Below, piece after piece: positions 59,958 through 64,000 of a DNA stretch of 64,000 nt (positions are counted from its first letter, which is position 1; each line of letters starts with the position of its first letter). The DNA comes from CAZYFH01 sp964646815 (GTDB taxonomy: Bacteria; Acidobacteriota; Vicinamibacteria; Vicinamibacterales; UBA8438). The position numbers and the translations under genes are program-made. The notes beneath the pieces are model-generated. The model had not been told where the DNA came from. It saw only the letters and a list, made by a program, of their open reading frames with translations, and did no database searches. The DNA is taken from positions 1-64,000 of the forward strand of contig CAZYFH010000009.1 of NCBI GenBank assembly GCA_964646815.1. The letters run 5' to 3'.

Positions 59958-60117
59958 GTGACCTGTCTCGGGTGAATCGGTAGTGGTCACCGGCGCGCGG
60001 CACCCGGCTGACAAGGCGCGACAAAAAAGTATACACACCGTATGTGACCGAGGAGCAACGCCGTCAGGCGGGATGCCCCGCCCGGTGGGCGCTATTGATT
60101 CACCCGATACAGGCCAC
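59958..60117. mobile_element. Foldback (MITE-like) element, copy 2
   Basis: 160 bases aligned with copy 1. Terminal inverted repeats of 21 bases with two mismatches: GTGACCTGTCTCGGGTGAATC (59958) and GATTCACCCGATACAGGCCAC (60097-60117), continuing inward to nearly 40 bases with mismatches. Internal AAGGCGCGAC (60013) and GCGGGATGCCCCGC palindrome. Its right end lies only eight bases before the pyrE start codon, so it forms most of the pyrE leader and could hold its promoter. Confidence 0.82.
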
Positions 60118-60125
60118 GAGTGACC

Positions 60126-60704
60126 ATGCAGGCAGACGACGTGCTCGCGTTGTTTCGACAGTGTGGCGCTTTGCTCGAAGGACATTTCCAGCTGTCGTCC
60201 GGCCTCCACAGCCCGGGCTATCTCCAGTGCGCGGTCGTGCTGCAGCATCCTGCGCACGCCGAAGCGCTCGGCGCTGCGCTCGCGGCGCGTGCCGCTGCGC
60301 TCGGGGCGACCGTTGTGCTGTCACCGGCGCTCGGCGGTATCGTCATCGGGCACGAAGTCGCCCGGGCCGCCGGCTGCCGGGCACTGTTTGCGGAGCGTCG
60401 TGACGGCCGGCTGACGCTCCGGCGCGGGTTCGGGCTCGACTCGACGGAGCGTGTGCTCGTCGTCGAAGACGTCGTCACGACCGGCGGGTCGACACGCGAG
60501 ACGATCGCCGTCGCGCGCAGTGCGGGAGCGCCGGTCGTCGGGGCGGCGGCGGTCATCGACCGCGGCGGCTCACCCGCCAGCTTCGGCATGCCATTCCACG
60601 CGCTGGCACGGATCGTCTGGCCCGCGTACGAACCAGCTCGCTGCCCTGGGTGCGCAGCCGGCGAGCCGGTCACCCAGCCAGGTTCGCGGCGAGCCAACGG
60701 GTGA
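60126..60704 (+). CDS. pyrE: Orotate phosphoribosyltransferase
   Basis: A protein of 192 residues from ATG 60126 (GTG 60120 also in frame). It opens DVLALFRQCGALLEGHFQLSSGLHSPGYLQCA, then VVLSPALGGIVIGHEVARAAGCRALFAERRDGRLTLRRGF and the PRPP loop RVLVVEDVVTTGGSTRETI. The end has CPGCAAGEPVTQPGS, as in many longer OPRTs. Makes OMP from orotate and PRPP. Separated from the other pyr genes by the glycosyltransferase and tolC-like genes. Confidence 0.95.
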   Translation: MQADDVLALFRQCGALLEGHFQLSSGLHSPGYLQCAVVLQHPAHAEALGAALAARAAALGATVVLSPALGGIVIGHEVARAAGCRALFAERRDGRLTLRRGFGLDSTERVLVVEDVVTTGGSTRETIAVARSAGAPVVGAAAVIDRGGSPASFGMPFHALARIVWPAYEPARCPGCAAGEPVTQPGSRRANG

Positions 60705-60762
60705 CCGCATCAGACATTCGTCCGGCGCGTGCGCGCGCCCGGCACGCACCGCCCACCCGGTT

Positions 60763-61545
60763 ATGCGCACGCTCAAGCTGACCCTCGCCTACGACGGTTC
60801 TGCGTATGTTGGCTGGCAGCGGCAGGACAATGGCCGATCGATCCAGGGTGAGCTGGAGGCGGCGTTGCACGACATTGAGGAGCGGCCCATCTCCGTCGTC
60901 GGCGCCGGCCGAACCGACGCTGGCGTCCACGCGCTGGGCCAGGTGGCGAGTCTCGAGATCGCGCATGCCATCGAACCGCCGGCGTTGTTGCGCGCACTCA
61001 ACGCGAAGCTGCCGGACGATATCCGCGTCTTGCAGACGGACGTGGCGCCGCGGGAGTTCCATGCGCGCTACTCGGCGGCCGAAAAGACGTATCGCTACTA
61101 CGTGAGCACCGGCGCGATCGCGCCGCCGTTCTCGTTGCGATACGCGTGGCACCTCCCCGTCCCGCTCGACCTCGGCGTGATGCGCGACGCCGCTCAGCAG
61201 CTCGGTGGCCGGCACGACTTCTCGGCGTTTCAGGCGGTCGGCAGCGCCGTCGAGACGACGGTGCGGACGATCGCGTCGGTGACGGTCTCGTTGCAGCCGG
61301 CATGGGCGCCCTGGGATGCGGCGCAGACCACGTCGACGGCGATCGTGGCTATTGAGGTCACGGCCGACGGCTTTCTCCGGCACATGGTGCGCACGATCGT
61401 CGGCACCCTGGTCGAGGTGGGTCGCGGCCGGCGCGCGGCCGGCGACATCGTTCGGATCCTTGCGTCGAAGCGCCGCGCGCGCGCGGGCGCCACCGCGCCG
61501 GCGCGGGGTCTGTATCTCGTACGCGTCGCCTATCGGAATCCTTGA
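60763..61545 (+). CDS. truA: tRNA pseudouridine synthase A
   Basis: A protein of 260 residues. Catalytic Asp52 in VVGAGRTDAGVHALGQVA; opening LKLTLAYDGSAYVGWQRQDNGRSIQGELEAAL; later FHARYSAAEKTYRYYVSTG and FLRHMVRTIVGTLVEVGRG. Makes pseudouridine at 38-40 of the anticodon arm. The frame is open far upstream inside pyrE, but ATG 60763 gives the family start. Confidence 0.96.
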   Translation: MRTLKLTLAYDGSAYVGWQRQDNGRSIQGELEAALHDIEERPISVVGAGRTDAGVHALGQVASLEIAHAIEPPALLRALNAKLPDDIRVLQTDVAPREFHARYSAAEKTYRYYVSTGAIAPPFSLRYAWHLPVPLDLGVMRDAAQQLGGRHDFSAFQAVGSAVETTVRTIASVTVSLQPAWAPWDAAQTTSTAIVAIEVTADGFLRHMVRTIVGTLVEVGRGRRAAGDIVRILASKRRARAGATAPARGLYLVRVAYRNP

Positions 61546-61570
61546 TTGTCTCTCTAACGCATTGTATAAT
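61542..61570 (+). promoter_or_regulatory. Sigma70-type promoter of uppS
   Basis: TTGATT (61542-61547), 17 bases, and a perfect TATAAT (61565-61570). The expected transcription start is at about 61577, two or three bases before the ATG at 61580. CTCTCTAA before and TTAATAGAGAG-like sequence after form an imperfect inverted repeat across the -10. Confidence 0.75.
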
Positions 61571-61579
61571 AGAGAGTTA

Positions 61580-62368
61580 ATGAGTCTTGACAGTGTTCTG
61601 GACTGGCTTCCAGACGAGTCGCCGCAAGCGCTCCTCGCGCACCAGGTCGACTTCACGCGCTTGCCCGCTCACGTCGCGGTCATCATGGACGGCAACGGTC
61701 GGTGGGCGGCCCAACGTCACCTTCCGCGGGTTGAGGGACACCGTGCCGGCATCGACTCGGTGCGCGATGTTGTCGAGCTGTCGGCGAGGCTCGGCATCGA
61801 GGTGCTGACGCTCTATGCCTTCTCGGTCGAGAACTGGAAGCGTCCATCGTCCGAAGTGTCGGTGCTGATGGGCCTCCTTAAACGGTATCTCAGGATCGAG
61901 CTCGGCGCGATGGTGACGAACGACATCCGCATTGGGGTGATCGGGAGTCAGGCGGAGCTCGCGCCTGACGTCCGATCGGAGCTTGACGTTGCTCAACAGA
62001 AGACGAGCACCAACACAGGCATGCTGTTCAACATCGCGCTCAACTACGGTGGGCGGGCGGAGATCGTCGAGGCCGCGCGCCGCGCCCTCGAGGCCGGTAT
62101 TGACCCGGCGCGGCTCGATGAGCGCCGGTTCGCCGGGTTGCTGTATACGGCGGGCCAGCCGGATCCCGACCTGCTGATTCGCACGAGCGGTGAGATGCGC
62201 GTCAGCAATTTCCTCCTGTGGCAGATCGCCTACGCGGAGATCTGGGTGACGGATACCCTGTGGCCAGATTTTCGCGCGCACCACCTGCTCGAAGCCATCG
62301 TCGCCTACCAGAAACGCGACCGGCGCTACGGCGGGATCAAGGAAGAACCGGCGGTCGTGGGACGATAG
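61580..62368 (+). CDS. uppS: Undecaprenyl diphosphate synthase
   Basis: A protein of 262 residues starting at ATG 61580. Signature LPAHVAVIMDGNGRWAAQRHLPRVEGHRAG (catalytic Asp37), LTLYAFSVENWKRP, and DPDLLIRTSGEMRVSNFLLWQIAYAEIWVTDTLWPDF. It makes the C55 carrier lipid for peptidoglycan and LPS. Its promoter leaves almost no leader, so the mRNA may be leaderless or use AGAGAG. The start of a foldback element follows its stop at once. Confidence 0.96.
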   Translation: MSLDSVLDWLPDESPQALLAHQVDFTRLPAHVAVIMDGNGRWAAQRHLPRVEGHRAGIDSVRDVVELSARLGIEVLTLYAFSVENWKRPSSEVSVLMGLLKRYLRIELGAMVTNDIRIGVIGSQAELAPDVRSELDVAQQKTSTNTGMLFNIALNYGGRAEIVEAARRALEAGIDPARLDERRFAGLLYTAGQPDPDLLIRTSGEMRVSNFLLWQIAYAEIWVTDTLWPDFRAHHLLEAIVAYQKRDRRYGGIKEEPAVVGR

Positions 62369-62553
62369 TGTCCCAAGTCAGACGTTCGCCAACCGGTTCT
62401 CGGGCGGGGCATCCCGCGATGGTCGGTGCTGGTAGCCAGTCTGTCAGCGGGTCACATCTTCGGAAATTTGCTCCTTCGTCGCGCCTTGCAACTGCCGGAC
62501 GCGGCTTTGGCTTGACGGCCGAGAGTTCGTCAGCGAACGTCTGACTCTGGACA
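62369..62553. mobile_element. Foldback (MITE-like) element, divergent copy 3 (reverse orientation)
   Basis: 185 bases. A perfect 14-base inverted repeat AGTCAGACGTTCGC (62376-62389) and GCGAACGTCTGACT (62533-62546) is flanked by TGTCC (62369-62373) and GGACA (62549-62553). Read on the minus strand its core matches copies 1 and 2: AAGGCGCGAC (62487-62478), then GATGTGACCCGCTGA, then GCGGGATGCCCCGCCCG (62417-62401). Its ends differ from theirs, so it is a related subfamily. It lies between uppS and cdsA. Confidence 0.75.
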
Positions 62554-62616
62554 CGAACGCCGGGCCGGCTTCTCTGCGATCTGAGCGCCATCCCCGATGG
62601 CTGGTACAGTCCACTC

Positions 62617-63399
62617 GTGACGCGTCTGATCAGTGCGCTGGTGCTCCTCCCGGTGGTCGCCGTGACGATCTGGCTGCTTCCGCCGCTGGCGACCGTCGTA
62701 CTGGCCGAGGTCATACTTCTGGTTGCCGTTCTCGAGTACGCAGGGCTGGCTGCGCACGCGGGGATCGCCGTCGCCCGCGTGCCCGTCGCGGCCATCGCCC
62801 TTGCGACCGCCGCTACGCTCGCCCTCGCGCCCGCGGCGCTGCCGGTCGTTCTGATGGTGTCGGGCATGGTCATCGCCCTCACGCAGCTCGTCCCGGGACG
62901 GACGGGCGGCGGGATGCCGGAAGTCGGCGCCGCCGCATTCGCGCTGGTCTACCTGGCGGCCCCAATCGGGGTGCTCGCCGACCTGCGCGTTGACCACGGT
63001 CGAGAGGTCGTCTCTCTGCTGCTGGCGACAGTCATGGCAAGCGACACGGCGCAGTACTACGCGGGCCGGGGATTCGGGCGACGGTTGCTCGCTCCCACCA
63101 TCAGCCCGAAGAAGACCGTCGAAGGGGCAGTGGCCGGTGTGCTCGCTGGCGTTGCGATGCTCGGCGTGGTCGGCGCGTGGTGGCTTCCGGCGGTGACGCT
63201 CGAGGTGCGGCTGGCGCTTGGCGGTGCCGTCGCCACCCTCGGCATCGTCGGTGATTTGTTCGAGTCTCGGCTGAAGCGTGCGTCCGGAGTCAAGGACGCG
63301 TCCGGCATCATCCCGGGGCACGGGGGCGTGCTGGACCGCATCGACGGCTTGGTGTTCGCCACTCCGGTGTTCTATGTCGCTGTGAGGTTGGCCGAGTGA
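62617..63399 (+). CDS. cdsA: Phosphatidate cytidylyltransferase
   Basis: A protein of 260 residues, start at GTG 62617. Seven or so membrane helices (VLLPVVAVTIWLLPPLATVVLAEVILLVAVLEY, AIALATAATLALAPAALPVVLMVSGMVIAL and others). Signature LFESRLKRASGVKDASGIIPGHGGVLDRIDGLVFATPVFY, diagnostic of CDP-diacylglycerol synthase. Makes CDP-DAG for phospholipids. Four-base overlap with dxr (GTGA). Confidence 0.95.
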   Translation: MTRLISALVLLPVVAVTIWLLPPLATVVLAEVILLVAVLEYAGLAAHAGIAVARVPVAAIALATAATLALAPAALPVVLMVSGMVIALTQLVPGRTGGGMPEVGAAAFALVYLAAPIGVLADLRVDHGREVVSLLLATVMASDTAQYYAGRGFGRRLLAPTISPKKTVEGAVAGVLAGVAMLGVVGAWWLPAVTLEVRLALGGAVATLGIVGDLFESRLKRASGVKDASGIIPGHGGVLDRIDGLVFATPVFYVAVRLAE

Positions 63400-64000
63400 A
63401 GCGCGTGGCCATCCTTGGCTCGACCGGGTCCATCGGCCGGAGCGCCCTCTCGGTCATCGATGCGCACCCCGAGCGTCTGCGCGTCGTTGGCCTGGCAGCA
63501 GGGGAGAACGTCGACCTATTTGCCGGGCAGGTGGCGCGGTATCAACCGGCCATCGTCTCGCTCGCGACGCCGATTGCGTTGACGGCTCTCGAGCGCCAGT
63601 GCGCGACAGACGACGTAGCGACTGGCTGTGGCCCCGATGGACTAGTTGCGGTCGCCACGCATTCCGCCGTCGACATCGTGTTGTGCGCATCGGCCGGGAC
63701 CGCGGCGCTCGGTGCGGTGCTCGCGGCCATCGTAGCCGGCAAGACCATTGCGCTCGCCAACAAGGAGGTGCTGGTCATGGCGGGCGGTCTAATGGTCGAG
63801 GCCGCGCGGCGGCATGGCGTGTCCATTCTTCCGGTCGATAGCGAGCACAACGCGATTCACCAGTGCGTCGATCACCGGCCGCGCGGGGACGTCACGCGGC
63901 TCATCCTCACCGCTTCCGGGGGCCCTTTCCGTGAGTGGCCGGCCACACGCATGAAGGAGGTCACGCGGGAGGATGCCTTGCGGCATCCGACCTGGTCGAT
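63396..64000 (+). CDS. dxr: 1-deoxy-D-xylulose 5-phosphate reductoisomerase (partial, cut by window end)
   Basis: The first 201 residues, from GTG 63396 overlapping the cdsA stop. NADPH motif VKRVAILGSTGSIGRSALSVIDAHPERLRVVGLAAG; later ALANKEVLVMAGGLMVEAARRHGVSILPVDSEHNAIHQC with the metal-binding DSEH; and LILTASGGPFREW. First committed step of the MEP isoprenoid pathway. The uppS-cdsA-dxr order is common. Confidence 0.95.
   Translation, partial: MKRVAILGSTGSIGRSALSVIDAHPERLRVVGLAAGENVDLFAGQVARYQPAIVSLATPIALTALERQCATDDVATGCGPDGLVAVATHSAVDIVLCASAGTAALGAVLAAIVAGKTIALANKEVLVMAGGLMVEAARRHGVSILPVDSEHNAIHQCVDHRPRGDVTRLILTASGGPFREWPATRMKEVTREDALRHPTWS

Overview
The window comes from a bacterial chromosome of high GC content and Gram-negative character. 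It encodes an OmpA/Pal lipoprotein, a TolC-type outer-membrane factor, CdsA, UppS and Dxr. Gene content (GlcDEF, CdaA-CdaR-GlmM, a small microcompartment locus, many secreted enzymes with Tat or lipoprotein signals) suggests an Acidobacteriota-like organism. That placement is inference; the partial 23S and the 5S rRNA would settle it.

Layout. 1-580: 3' end of 23S rRNA, 5S rRNA and a strong terminator. 590-1400: an AT-rich two-gene island (membrane protein plus small XRE regulator) unlike everything around it. 1.6-14.2 kb: scattered metabolic and secreted enzymes: M64 peptidase, glycolate oxidase GlcD/GlcE with GlcF facing them on the other strand, a Phd/PIN toxin-antitoxin remnant, quinone reductase, RidA-like protein, gamma-glutamyltransferase, formylglycine-generating-type enzyme and an SGNH hydrolase. 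14.3-20.3 kb: a Tat-exported ThDP enzyme, a cytochrome c, an aldo/keto reductase, a GNAT, a DUF2231 membrane protein and a methyltransferase. 20.4-33.9 kb: a dense housekeeping block, yebC-ruvC-ruvA-ruvB-fabH-queA-tRNA(CAT)-tilS-ftsH-folP-cdaA-cdaR-glmM-pdxJ, all on the plus strand.

34.0-36.6 kb is the most distinctive region: a compact bacterial microcompartment (BMC) locus with a YHS-type protein, a class II aldolase carrying a C-terminal helix, one BMC-H shell protein, three BMC-P vertex proteins and an 83-residue unknown protein whose N-terminal helix resembles the aldolase tail. Both helices look like encapsulation peptides. The locus ends exactly where a foldback (MITE-like) element begins. 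Two more copies of that element lie upstream of pyrE and between uppS and cdsA.

36.9-40.8 kb holds nth and queE but also several broken genes: a DUF72 gene with a nonsense codon and frameshifts, queC with two compensating frameshifts, and probably a split secreted protein. 40.8-45.5 kb is a minus-strand Gld-type ABC transporter operon. 45.7-47.6 kb has a receiver-PilZ protein, a LysW-like carrier and Pal. 47.6-60.7 kb contains most of de novo pyrimidine synthesis (pyrK-pyrD-pyrF, pyrR-pyrB-pyrC, pyrE) interleaved with a membrane phosphodiesterase, two glycosyltransferases and a tolC-like gene interrupted by one TGA. 60.8-64 kb: truA, then uppS, cdsA and the start of dxr (isoprenoid and phospholipid precursor genes).
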